Shown in pieces: positions 17,906-26,801 of a stretch of DNA of 64,000 bases. Within the stretch, counting starts at the first letter, position 1. Every line of letters starts with the position of its first letter. The notes beneath the pieces are model-generated. The model did no database searches. It was not told where the DNA came from and saw only the letters and a program-made list of their open reading frames with translations. Source of the stretch: Phycisphaerae bacterium (GTDB taxonomy: Bacteria; Planctomycetota; Phycisphaerae; Phycisphaerales; SM1A02); the NCBI GenBank assembly GCA_002702575.1, contig PAAJ01000001.1, positions 62,001 to 126,000 on the forward strand, read 5' to 3'. The translations under genes and the position numbers were made by a program.

Positions 17906-19771
17906 ATGTCCACAGGGCCTTCACGCACATCGACGTCACCAGCCGGGGATCCCCGTACCGCAATCGGCTCGGCCTTCCAGCAAGCCATCGTGGCCACCTT
18001 GGGCGATGACTACGCCGGCTCCGATCCATTGATCCGCAATACCGCCAATCCGGAACTGGGGGACTTCCAGTGCAACGCCGCCATGGGACTCGCCAAGCGT
18101 GTGGGTCAGCCCCCACGTGATCTGGCCCAGAAACTGGTGGAGGTCGTCGATCTGGAGGCCATTGCCGAAGACCTTGAGATTGCCGGTCCCGGGTTCATCA
18201 ACATCCGCTTGAAGACGGATGCCCTGGCCAATGCCCTGGGTGACATGGACAACGAACAGCTCGGCGTCGAAGCCAGCGACGACCCACGACCCATTGTGGT
18301 TGACCTGTGTGGTGTGAATGTCGCCAAGCAGATGCATGTCGGCCATCTTCGTTCGACGATCATCGGTGATTCCCTTGCACGCGTGCTGGAACGCAGAGGA
18401 CGGCATGTCCTTCGAGAAAACCATCTGGGTGACTGGGGGCTTCCCATCGCGATGGTGCTCCACACGCTTCGAACCAATGGAACGGATCTCGACGCGCTGA
18501 CCCTCACTGAACTTGATGTGGCTTATCGAGATGCCCAGGCACGCGCTCGGGGTGATGCCAAGGGGCTGGAAGCCGCGCGAACACGACACAGTGGACCCCA
18601 TCGAGTTGCTGAACTCGAAGCACAGCAATCCGGTGCCGAAGAAGCACGAGCAGCCGCGTCCGACACCCTGGTCGCACTGCAACAGGGTGATGACGAACTC
18701 GTTCGTGACTGGAACAAACTGATCGATGTCACCATGCAGGCGGTCTATGAGGCGCTTGATCTGCTCAACGTCCAGATGGGCCCGGACAACAATCGTGGTG
18801 AATCCTTCTATCGCGACAAGCTTCAGCCGGTCATTGATCACTTCGAGAAGGCATCACTGTGTCGCGAGGATGACGGGGCTCTGGTCGTCGACTTCGAGGA
18901 CCGAGAACGACCCCTGTTGATCCGCAAGCGGGATGGTGGCTTCCTCTATGCCACCAGTGACCTTGCCGCGCTGCGACACCGAACCCGGGATACCGGTGCG
19001 GATCGATGCATCTACGTCGTCGATGCCAGGCAGCGTGACCATTTCAAGGATGTGTTCGATGCCGCTCGGTTGGCAGGATGGAATCGAACTCCGGATGACC
19101 ACGACGTCCAACTCGTGCATGTTCCTTTCGGTTCGATCATGGGAGCCGACAAGAAGCCGTTGAAGACGAGAAGCGGTACCAATCTCACCCTCGCCTCATT
19201 GCTTGCCGAAGCGATCGAGCGTGGAACACGTGAAGTGGCTTCGCGATCAGAGAACCCGTCTGCGCCGACCCATGGACTGGATGCTGATGCCATCGGTGCG
19301 ATTGGTCGAGCCGTTGGAATCGGTGCCGTGAAGTATGCGGATCTCAGCAACGATCTCGTACGTGACTATGTGTTCGACATGGACCGCATGATCGCCTTCG
19401 AGGGCGATACCGGTCCGTATCTCCAGTACGCCCATGCCCGCATCTGCTCACTTCTGGAGAAGAGTGGTGAAGGTGATCTTCAGTCTTCTGGAATGACGCT
19501 GGATGATGCGACCGAACGACAACTGGCGCTCGTCCTGCTCCGCTATGGCAACACCGTCTCGGATGTCGCTCGAACACTCGAGCCCCATCGCCTCTGCGGC
19601 TATCTCCATGAACTGGCCGAGACCTTCAGCAGCTTCTACCAGGCCTGTCCCGTCCTGAAGACAGAGGATGACGGGATTCGTCGATCGCGACTTCGATTGT
19701 GTGATCTGACCAGAAGGGTCCTTGAGGATGGTCTCGGGCTTCTGGGAATCGAGGCACCGCAACGGATGTAG
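17906..19771 (+). CDS. argS: Arginine-tRNA ligase
   Basis: A 621-residue class I arginyl-tRNA synthetase. An N-terminal additional domain recognising the tRNA D-loop (residues about 1-120) precedes the catalytic core with HVGH inside QMHVGHLRSTIIGD and HLGDWGLPIAMV. The KMSKS region is the relaxed KPLKTRSGTNLTL typical of many ArgRS. The C-terminal DALR anticodon-binding domain starts near FEGDTGPYLQYAHARI. An insert of about 60 residues follows the core start (around RHSGPHRVAELEAQQSGAEE) and is rich in Ala, Glu and Arg. TATACT at 17892-17897 lies eight bases before the ATG, so a leaderless mRNA is likely. The gene is divergent from the B12-GTPase fusion. Confidence 0.97.
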   Translation: MSTGPSRTSTSPAGDPRTAIGSAFQQAIVATLGDDYAGSDPLIRNTANPELGDFQCNAAMGLAKRVGQPPRDLAQKLVEVVDLEAIAEDLEIAGPGFINIRLKTDALANALGDMDNEQLGVEASDDPRPIVVDLCGVNVAKQMHVGHLRSTIIGDSLARVLERRGRHVLRENHLGDWGLPIAMVLHTLRTNGTDLDALTLTELDVAYRDAQARARGDAKGLEAARTRHSGPHRVAELEAQQSGAEEARAAASDTLVALQQGDDELVRDWNKLIDVTMQAVYEALDLLNVQMGPDNNRGESFYRDKLQPVIDHFEKASLCREDDGALVVDFEDRERPLLIRKRDGGFLYATSDLAALRHRTRDTGADRCIYVVDARQRDHFKDVFDAARLAGWNRTPDDHDVQLVHVPFGSIMGADKKPLKTRSGTNLTLASLLAEAIERGTREVASRSENPSAPTHGLDADAIGAIGRAVGIGAVKYADLSNDLVRDYVFDMDRMIAFEGDTGPYLQYAHARICSLLEKSGEGDLQSSGMTLDDATERQLALVLLRYGNTVSDVARTLEPHRLCGYLHELAETFSSFYQACPVLKTEDDGIRRSRLRLCDLTRRVLEDGLGLLGIEAPQRM

Positions 19772-19874
19772 GCTCTGGTCCCTGTCAGGACCCCTTGAAT
19801 GCGAAATCGCCGTGGTTCATGCAATGAAGCGTAGAATGCCGCGTTCCATTTCAGCGAGGAGATCCGCCTGAATC

Positions 19875-21809
19875 ATGGCTGCCGATCAGACCATTTCAAA
19901 CACCATGAATGCGACTGCAGGTGACACGCTGCGGTGGATTCTGGGTCTGGTCTTCCTGATCGTCGCAGCAGTGGCCTCCGGACTCCTGATGATGAAGGAG
20001 ATGGGCGTGATGGGTGTGGTGCTGCCTGGATGTGGTGAGCAGAGCGCCTGTGGTGATCTGTCCCGGGGCTTCTTTGGAAGCGTCCCGGGAATCGGTTGGC
20101 CGACGTCCTACATGGGATTCACGTATTTCATCGCGATGATCGCCGCCTGGTCGGCTTGCTGGCCGGGTGTGTCTCGACTCATGCTCTGGATCGGACGTCT
20201 GGGCATGTTGTTCTCATTGCTTTTCATCATCGTCATCCTCGTTGAATGGAAACTCTGTCCATACTGCATCACTGCACATGTCGCCAATCTTGCATTCTGG
20301 ATCACGCTTGAATGTGCTGGTCAATCAAGCCGCAGCAAGCGAACGGAAGGATCACCCATGCCTGCTTTCATCACGTTCATCTTCAGTTGGATCATCGTCA
20401 CGGGTCTCCTTGTGAGCGGACAGGCTCAGGCAGCCCATATGAACAGGGTTGCCAGTGAAGCCAACATGGATGCGATCCTCAAGGCAACCCTCTCGGGTGG
20501 CGCCAACCCACTGGAACAGGCGGTGAACGATGCTGGCGAAGGATCCAATGCCGAAGCCGAAGAGGGTGATGGCATCACCTTCCGTGGAAAGAGATCGGTC
20601 GTCGAGAACCCGAATGATTTCACCGGCCGTTATCGACTTGGACCAGCTGATGCACCCATTCAGATCGTGATGGTCGGCGACTACCAGTGCCCCGACTGCA
20701 AGAGCTATGAAACCAGGATCGCCAAGATTCTCAAGAACCGCGACGATGTCTCATTGACCGTCCGGCACTTCCCGTTCAATCAGGACTGCAACCCACATGT
20801 GAACAGAACGCTTCATGGAAATGCCTGTTGGGCAGCGCGCTTTGCGGAGACTGCGGGAATCCTTGGAGGAGAAGAGGCCTTCTGGAAAGCCCATGAGATG
20901 CTCTTCGAAGTCCGGGGTCGTTTCACTCAGAAGGAGTTTCCGGACATGGTCAGGGAACTCGGACTGGACCCGGCGATGTTCCAGCAGATCATGACGGGCC
21001 CGGCCGTCGAAGCGCTTCTCCAGGAGGACATCGCGATCGGTGGCCAGCTGGGTGTCTACTTCACACCCATGATCTTCATCAACGGAGTCCAGCTGAAATG
21101 GTGGCAGGTTCCGATCAGTCTGGATGTGGCCGTCGACAAGCTCGCCAAGGACATCGCAGCTGGTCGGAATGATGGTTCGATCAAGGCGCCTCCCACGAAA
21201 GTGGTGAAGTACGTCGAAGACTGGCGAGATGCACCGGTCAAGAGAATCCCCGATTCACTCGGTGTCGCCAAGGGCGTCTCCAGTGCACCACACAGCATCA
21301 TTCTCTATGCCGACTACACCGATCCAAGGACGAAGGCGCTTCATGAGCGCATCGAAGCGCTGAGAAAGAAGTATCCCGGTATCCGCTATGACATCCATGC
21401 GATCCCGAAGAATCCGGATTGCAACGAGAACATCCGAGCAGAGTTCAAGGATCGATTCCCCAGCAGCTGTATTGCTGCTCAGGCCGTGATCGCAGCCGCC
21501 AAGCTTGGCGGACAGGAAGCCTATTGGGGCATGATCGAGTTCCTGCTGGCATCGGGACAGCAGGTCACCATGCCGGAGATCCTTGCTGAAGGTGATCGTC
21601 TGGGTCTTGATCGCGACGCCTTCATCAACATGATGGCCAGTGACGAGGTCATGCAGTTGATCCGGACGAATGTTGTTCGTTCGAAATCATGGCGACTTCG
21701 TTCGTTCCCATCGATCTTCGTCGATGGCAAGCAGATTCCACGATGGGAACTCGATGACGAGCCGATCGTGGAGCGTGTCGTGAAGATCGCCGTGACCGGT
21801 GAGGAGTAG
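19875..21809 (+). CDS. VKOR-DsbA fusion thiol oxidoreductase with a third, degenerate DsbA-like domain
   Basis: A 644-residue membrane protein for making disulfide bonds outside the cytoplasm. Residues 20-150 are a vitamin K epoxide reductase domain with four or five helices, the loop cysteines Cys53 and Cys59 and the quinone-side CPYC at 128-131. After another hydrophobic segment (164-186) comes a DsbA/thioredoxin-like domain with CPDC at 272-275 and the cis-Pro loop YFTPMIFING. A second DsbA-like copy, from about residue 470, keeps the fold pattern (RSFPSIFVDGKQIPRW) but has TDPR where CxxC belongs, so it cannot do thiol exchange. The predicted electron path is substrate to DsbA to VKOR to quinone. 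TAGAAT at 19832-19837 may be the -10 element. Confidence 0.9.
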   Translation: MAADQTISNTMNATAGDTLRWILGLVFLIVAAVASGLLMMKEMGVMGVVLPGCGEQSACGDLSRGFFGSVPGIGWPTSYMGFTYFIAMIAAWSACWPGVSRLMLWIGRLGMLFSLLFIIVILVEWKLCPYCITAHVANLAFWITLECAGQSSRSKRTEGSPMPAFITFIFSWIIVTGLLVSGQAQAAHMNRVASEANMDAILKATLSGGANPLEQAVNDAGEGSNAEAEEGDGITFRGKRSVVENPNDFTGRYRLGPADAPIQIVMVGDYQCPDCKSYETRIAKILKNRDDVSLTVRHFPFNQDCNPHVNRTLHGNACWAARFAETAGILGGEEAFWKAHEMLFEVRGRFTQKEFPDMVRELGLDPAMFQQIMTGPAVEALLQEDIAIGGQLGVYFTPMIFINGVQLKWWQVPISLDVAVDKLAKDIAAGRNDGSIKAPPTKVVKYVEDWRDAPVKRIPDSLGVAKGVSSAPHSIILYADYTDPRTKALHERIEALRKKYPGIRYDIHAIPKNPDCNENIRAEFKDRFPSSCIAAQAVIAAAKLGGQEAYWGMIEFLLASGQQVTMPEILAEGDRLGLDRDAFINMMASDEVMQLIRTNVVRSKSWRLRSFPSIFVDGKQIPRWELDDEPIVERVVKIAVTGEE

Positions 21810-21812
21810 TCG

Positions 21813-23003
21813 CTACCGGACAGTGCGTGGTGCGATTCGATAGATCACACCTTCACGGGCATAGGGACTCGAGAATCCACAGATGTAGAGTTCTCCATCG
21901 GTCCCCTCGCCGAATGAGCTGACGGCCATGGGGGAACCCTTCAGGATCTGACGGATCTCAGGCTCCTTGCCGTCCTGCACGCGTGCAGCCCAAAGGCGTC
22001 CGGTCATGTAGTCCGAGAAGAGATAGGCACCTTCCAGACCGGGAATGTCATCACCTCGGTAGACGAAGCCACCGGTAATGGATTGGCCGGCGTTGCGTGG
22101 ATATTCAATCACCGGTTCGATCAGATCCGTTGGCTGACCATCGACCGGTCGGAAATCATGCTTGCCCTCGCGAAGTCGCCAACCGTAGTTGCCACCGCGT
22201 TCGATGATGTCGACTTCTTCCCACTTGTTCTGGCCCACATCGCCACCCCAGAGTTTTCCGGTCTCCCTGTCGAAATGCATGCGCCAGATGTTTCTGAGCC
22301 CATAGGCCCAGATCTCCGGTCGAGCGCCTTCGGCTTCGATGAAGGGATTGTCCGGAGGGATTGCATACGGTGCGTCCTTCGATGTGACATCGATCCGAAT
22401 GACCGTTCCCAGAAGATCCGAGAGGTCCTGCGCGTGATTCTCGGGGTCGTTGGCCGATCCACCGTCACCGATACTGAGATAGAGCATGCCATCAGGTCCA
22501 AAGAGCACGGTTCCACCATTGTGGTTGCCATAGGGCTGCGGGATTTCAAGAAGGATTTCCTCGCTGGCCTTGTCGATGGTGCCGTCTTTCTTGACATCCA
22601 TTCTGGAAAGGATGGTTCGGCGCGGCTTGGACACGCTGTAGTAGAGGTAGATCTTCGGATCCGTTGCCTGATCCGGGGAATAGACGACGGACAACAACCC
22701 TTCCTCGGAATGCTTCATGCGAACCCGATCCCGCATGTCGATCAGGAGCTTCTTTCTCGACTTGGGATCCGTGCCCTTGGCAATCAGTCGACCGCGCTGC
22801 TCCACGATGACGAAGGTGTCCTCCTGACCAGGCATGGGCAGAATCTGAACGGGGGCCTGAAAGGACATGCTTCCGAAGACCGGCTCCAATCTGATATCCG
22901 GCAATCTGGGCTGATCGGCCTCGGATGTTCCGGGAAGTGGTGTTGCTGCAGCCAGAAGGACGGTACCGGTCAACAGCAGCATGCGGATGATTGAAGCGGG
23001 CAT
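21813..23003 (-). CDS. PQQ-dependent sugar dehydrogenase-like (soluble aldose dehydrogenase family) exported protein
   Basis: A 396-residue secreted protein of the glucose/sorbosone dehydrogenase family, a six-bladed propeller. A signal peptide MPASIIRMLLLTGTVLLAAA is followed by family blocks QILPMPGQEDTFVIVEQRGR, PYGNHNGGTVLFGPDGMLYL, SIGDGGSANDPENHAQD, YGLRNIWRMHFD and GGDVGQNKWEEVDIIERGGN. The likely activity is oxidation of aldoses with PQQ in the periplasm. No PQQ synthesis genes are seen. The ATG at 23003 was chosen because AGAGGAG lies just upstream; the longer frame to 23036 lacks support. It directly follows comEC on the same strand with a 33-base gap and is probably co-transcribed with it. 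Confidence 0.88.
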   Translation of the reverse strand: MPASIIRMLLLTGTVLLAAATPLPGTSEADQPRLPDIRLEPVFGSMSFQAPVQILPMPGQEDTFVIVEQRGRLIAKGTDPKSRKKLLIDMRDRVRMKHSEEGLLSVVYSPDQATDPKIYLYYSVSKPRRTILSRMDVKKDGTIDKASEEILLEIPQPYGNHNGGTVLFGPDGMLYLSIGDGGSANDPENHAQDLSDLLGTVIRIDVTSKDAPYAIPPDNPFIEAEGARPEIWAYGLRNIWRMHFDRETGKLWGGDVGQNKWEEVDIIERGGNYGWRLREGKHDFRPVDGQPTDLIEPVIEYPRNAGQSITGGFVYRGDDIPGLEGAYLFSDYMTGRLWAARVQDGKEPEIRQILKGSPMAVSSFGEGTDGELYICGFSSPYAREGVIYRIAPRTVR

Positions 23004-23036
23004 GGGTGAGCTCCTCTGATCATGAAATAGTAGCAC

Positions 23037-24626
23037 TCACCCATCTCCCGAGGCGACCTGCATCAACAGGAGCCAGGCAAGAATCAATGTGAACGAGGGC
23101 CACAGAAGATATCTCAACCTCTCGGCAAGACACCAGGACACGATCCAGATCATTGCGGAGCAAACCCATGTCCAGTTGGCTTTGATCCCTTCGATTGACA
23201 TCAAGGGCCATTCATCAACGAACTTGGTGATGTGAAGGCAGCAGTGTGCAAGGTTCGACATCAACACCGCCAGAACATCGGTGATCAACGGGATTTCTCC
23301 AAGGCAAATACGGAGTGAACCAAGGGCGAGAATCAGGGCGACAAGAGGTGTCAAGGCAATGGTCATCGGTACGGATGCGATCGAAAACTGACCGAAGTGT
23401 CCAATCACGATCGGAATGGAGACCACCCAGGCGATCGTGGAAGCGGTGAATGTATTGATGAACCATTCCTTCAGGACCCCAAGGGGTTTTGATTCCGTTG
23501 TCGATGATGAACCGAACCAACGTTTTCTGACTGGATATACGAGAAGAATCAAACCAGCGACCACGATGAAGCTCAACTGGAATCCAGGTCTGGTCAACTG
23601 TCCCGGCTGGTATGCCAGGACCAGAACCAATGACATGGAAAGAAGTCCGATCCCACTGAATCGTCGTTGAAAGAGAAGGCCGATGCACGCCGTGGCCGTC
23701 ATGATGCCTGCCCGAATGATCGGTGGACGCAATTCCACAATGCACATGTAGGCAACGATGACTCCAAGAATGAAGAATCCATGCCACGAACGCCTGTCTC
23801 TTCCAGCACGCACCATAAAGACAGCCATACCGACCAGCATCCCGAGATGCATGCCTGATATGGCAAGAAGATGAGAAACGCCCAGTCGTTGAAATGGAGC
23901 CGCGACCTTGTTCCACAGGTCATCACGCTGACCAAGAAGCAACGCGGAAAGAAGTGACTTGACAGGTCCATGTGCTGGAAGAGGTTCAGCCATGAGCACA
24001 CATGTAGCCCATGACTGAATCTTTCTTTTCAACGATACGGTACTGGCCTCTTGTCCTTGAACCACCTTCAGCAGTTGCCATGATTCAAGTTTCATCCATC
24101 CTCGATATCCCCCGTCAATGGCGATGGTCAACCAGTCTGTCTGGTCTCGGAAGGAAGCCGGTACTGGATTGATCCAACCGATCACCTGTATCGCTTTGCC
24201 GGTGAGTTCAGGTTTCAGATGATCTGGCGTCCGAACAGTGATTCGTCCCGATGTCTGGATGATCTTCTCTGATGTCATCCACTTCGTTACATGAAGCTGC
24301 ATCCGGGTACCTGACATCGACAGGACGGTGCCTTCGCATTTCGCCAGAATCGGATCCGTGGCATGACCACTGATGATGAGCAGATCCTGTCGATGCAGTG
24401 TTTGGCATTGCATTCCACTCCAACCAGCACCGATCAGAATCATGGCGACGAGACAGATCCAGAATGGAATGCCTCTGGCTCGCAGAATCGTCACGACTCC
24501 CAGAAACAAAAGCAGGATGAACCAGGACCACCATGAAATCGGTGTTCTTCCCAAGGCTGTTCCTGTGAGGAATGCGATGGACAGTGGGACCATGAGAGGC
24601 CACATTCTTCTTCTGTTGGAATGCAT
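23037..24626 (-). CDS. comEC: ComEC/Rec2 family competence channel protein
   Basis: A 529-residue polytopic membrane protein of the ComEC family, the channel that carries single-stranded DNA into the cell during transformation. It has an N-terminal helix pair, a soluble OB-like region (residues about 80-200), and the competence core with the hallmark HLLAISGMHLGMLVGMAVF. Many family members carry a C-terminal metallo-beta-lactamase domain; here the protein ends with membrane helices and lacks it. TAGGTT (24638 to 24633) lies six bases before the ATG, so transcription may start at the initiation codon. It is divergent from holB. The family is certain, but an active DNA uptake system is not shown by this gene alone. 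Confidence 0.87.
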   Translation of the reverse strand: MHSNRRRMWPLMVPLSIAFLTGTALGRTPISWWSWFILLLFLGVVTILRARGIPFWICLVAMILIGAGWSGMQCQTLHRQDLLIISGHATDPILAKCEGTVLSMSGTRMQLHVTKWMTSEKIIQTSGRITVRTPDHLKPELTGKAIQVIGWINPVPASFRDQTDWLTIAIDGGYRGWMKLESWQLLKVVQGQEASTVSLKRKIQSWATCVLMAEPLPAHGPVKSLLSALLLGQRDDLWNKVAAPFQRLGVSHLLAISGMHLGMLVGMAVFMVRAGRDRRSWHGFFILGVIVAYMCIVELRPPIIRAGIMTATACIGLLFQRRFSGIGLLSMSLVLVLAYQPGQLTRPGFQLSFIVVAGLILLVYPVRKRWFGSSSTTESKPLGVLKEWFINTFTASTIAWVVSIPIVIGHFGQFSIASVPMTIALTPLVALILALGSLRICLGEIPLITDVLAVLMSNLAHCCLHITKFVDEWPLMSIEGIKANWTWVCSAMIWIVSWCLAERLRYLLWPSFTLILAWLLLMQVASGDG

Positions 24627-24711
24627 CCCCGGAACCTATTGGTGATCAGCAACTCATCCCCAGTTCATCACCGTTTCGGCTTGCACTCACCCCAACGCAG
24701 GCGAGGGACGT

Positions 24712-24717
24712 TATTCT
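24712..24717 (+). promoter_or_regulatory. TATTCT -10 element of holB
   Basis: TATTCT lies seven bases before the holB ATG at 24725. No Shine-Dalgarno-like sequence fits in between, so a leaderless mRNA is likely. A TTGCAC at 24681-24686 is too far away to be its -35. Confidence 0.42.
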
Positions 24718-24724
24718 CGCGGAC

Positions 24725-25801
24725 ATGTCTGCCGTCATCGGCCATGAAGCTGCACTGAACACCATCCGGAATGCGATCCAATCCGGTCGCATCCACCATG
24801 CGTGGATCCTGTCGGGCCCACCAGGTGTTGGAAAATTCACGGTTGCCCGTGAATTCGCCCGGACCATCCTCGATCCGCAGTCGACTGCGGATGACTTCGG
24901 ACTGGGCCAGACCGCGCTAGCTTCACCGGAAGGCACATTGCTCGAGTCGGAATCCCATCCCGATCTGCACATCATCCGCAAGGAAGATGCCGCCTTCGCC
25001 CAGACCAGCACCCTGCGATCACGGAAACAGATGAACATTCCCATCGATCTGCTTCGGGAACGCATCATTGGTGGCCACACCGATGACGGTGTCATGCGGG
25101 AAGCGCCTGCATGGCGCAAGAGCCACTATGGCCAAGGCAAGGTCTTCATCCTCGATGAGGCCGAACTCATCGATCCTTCCGGACAGAATGCACTGCTGAA
25201 GACCCTCGAGGAACCACCACCGGATACCTGGATTGTCATGGTCACCTCGAGACCGGAGCGTCTTCTGCAGACCGTCAGAAGTCGTTGTGAACATGTTCGA
25301 TTCGGTCCACTTCTGGACGATGAAATCCGGGAGTGGATTTCGCAGACCATGCCGGACGTGTCGAATGTCGATTGGATCGTGCAGTGGGCGGATGGTGCCC
25401 CCGGGATGGCGATGCTCGCCGAGGAAACCTCACTGGCGGAATATGCCCACGAGCTTCAGGCGATTCTCGATGATCTTGATCACGGCAGATGGAACCAGGA
25501 CTTCTGTGTCCGGATCGCTGAGTTCATCAACCAACGATCCGAGCAAGTCGTGAAAGCCAACAGCAAGGCCAGCAAGGACATGGCCAACAAGCAGGCTGCA
25601 GCCATCATTCTGAGGCTGCTCGGCTCGCATGTCCGCAGGCGACTCGCAACCGTTGGACCGGATGACCAGGAATCCGGACGGCACTTGTGGGCCCTGGCGA
25701 ATCGAATCAGTGAAACCGAGGATCAGTTGCAACGGGGACTCAACCTGAAGCACGTCCTGGAATCACTTGGTGCCGAGTGGTGCCAACTCTGTCATTCCTG
25801 A
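24725..25801 (+). CDS. holB: DNA polymerase III delta prime-like subunit (HolB)
   Basis: A 358-residue AAA+ protein of the clamp-loader group. The Walker A is GPPGVGKFT (residues 31-39) and the Walker B region is KVFILDEAELIDPSGQNALL, followed by LKTLEEPPPDTWIVMVTSRP and the sensor LLQTVRSRCEHVRF. These match HolB/DnaX-type subunits that open the sliding clamp. The four-Cys zinc module found in many clamp-loader subunits is not present, and between residues 50 and 120 there is no cysteine cluster. A TATTCT at 24712-24717 lies seven bases before the ATG. The neighbours (comEC, an exported methyltransferase) do not add information. A delta' assignment is preferred over gamma/tau because it is short and lacks further domains. 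Confidence 0.87.
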   Translation: MSAVIGHEAALNTIRNAIQSGRIHHAWILSGPPGVGKFTVAREFARTILDPQSTADDFGLGQTALASPEGTLLESESHPDLHIIRKEDAAFAQTSTLRSRKQMNIPIDLLRERIIGGHTDDGVMREAPAWRKSHYGQGKVFILDEAELIDPSGQNALLKTLEEPPPDTWIVMVTSRPERLLQTVRSRCEHVRFGPLLDDEIREWISQTMPDVSNVDWIVQWADGAPGMAMLAEETSLAEYAHELQAILDDLDHGRWNQDFCVRIAEFINQRSEQVVKANSKASKDMANKQAAAIILRLLGSHVRRRLATVGPDDQESGRHLWALANRISETEDQLQRGLNLKHVLESLGAEWCQLCHS

Positions 25802-25820
25802 AGGAAATGAGGTCTTGACC

Positions 25821-26801
25821 ATGTGGATTTCCAGAATCGCAATGTGGATGGTGCTCTGCACCGTGACCGTTGCAGCAGCACCGTGCCAGATCATTCTGGT
25901 CAGTGATCCTTCAGGCGCCGCGGCCGGTACACAGTCGACCAAGGCGGAAGATCTTCCAGTCATCCTGTCCGATGTGATCGCGACCGGAGGTCGCATTCTC
26001 TCGACCTCACGGGTCGATCTGCCGCTCTCCACGGATGAACCCATCCTGTCGATGTCGACAAGCGATTCCAAGGCGACCTTCGTTCTGGCAAACGATCCAA
26101 GGGACTGGTCGAATCCACTGGTCCATGTCGATCCGGACCGTCTCTACTTCAAGAAGTCGCCTCCTGCCTATGACGGAATCGGAAAGATCTACATGGGCCG
26201 CGAAATCTCGCAGGTCATGGGTCACCTTGGTGCTGGCTGGCTTGAACGTCCGGAACGCGAGCAGGAGGAACGAACCGATCTGCTCATGAAGATGATGGAA
26301 CTTGATCGTGACGACGTCGTCGCCGACATCGGTTCGGGAACCGGTTACTTCACCCTCCGAATCGCACCGAAGGTTCCCGATGGCAAGGTCGTTGCGGTCG
26401 ATATCCAACCCGAGATGAACGCCATTCTGGAACAGAATGCGGAACAACAGGGGATCTCGAACGTCGAGACCGTTCTTGGCGCCATCGATGATGCCAAGAT
26501 TCCGGAGAATTCAATTGATGTCGTCCTCTTCGTCGACGCGTATCACGAGTTCTCCAACCCCTGGGAAATGAAGCAGTCGCTCTACAAGGCACTTCGTCCC
26601 GGCGGTCGAGTCGTGCTGGTCGAATACCGGGCCGAGGATCCGACTGTCCTGATCAAGCCGCATCACAAGATGTCCGAGATCCAGGCGCGTCATGAATTCG
26701 AAGCAGCCGGTTTCCGGTGGGTGACGACCTACGACGACCTTCCACAGCAGCACGTGCTGATCTTCACCAAGCCCGGGTCTCAGGCCGAAGTGGCGGAGTG
26801 A
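25821..26801 (+). CDS. Exported class I SAM-dependent methyltransferase
   Basis: A 326-residue protein combining a signal peptide (MWISRIAMWMVLCTVTVAAA) with a Rossmann-type methyltransferase. About 90 residues without a known family are followed by YDGIGKIYMGREISQVMGHL. The catalytic domain then has SAM motif I VADIGSGTGYFTLRIA, the acidic loop VVAVDIQPEM, IDVVLFVDAYHEF and LRPGGRVVLVEYR. The ATG at 25821 has AGGAAATGAGG upstream. Longer frames start inside holB. Similar exported proteins with this motif set are known from Gram-negative genomes, but SAM is not expected in the periplasm, so location or cofactor supply is unclear. The 3' end overlaps the convergent lgt gene by 22 bp. Confidence 0.83.
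   Translation: MWISRIAMWMVLCTVTVAAAPCQIILVSDPSGAAAGTQSTKAEDLPVILSDVIATGGRILSTSRVDLPLSTDEPILSMSTSDSKATFVLANDPRDWSNPLVHVDPDRLYFKKSPPAYDGIGKIYMGREISQVMGHLGAGWLERPEREQEERTDLLMKMMELDRDDVVADIGSGTGYFTLRIAPKVPDGKVVAVDIQPEMNAILEQNAEQQGISNVETVLGAIDDAKIPENSIDVVLFVDAYHEFSNPWEMKQSLYKALRPGGRVVLVEYRAEDPTVLIKPHHKMSEIQARHEFEAAGFRWVTTYDDLPQQHVLIFTKPGSQAEVAE

Noticed and set aside
19777..19792. Hairpin GGTCC/GGACC behind argS as a terminator
   Set aside because: Only five base pairs and no T-run follows; too weak to call.
22083..22994. Plus-strand open frame of 303 codons
   Set aside because: Opposite to the PQQ dehydrogenase-like gene, whose family blocks are continuous.
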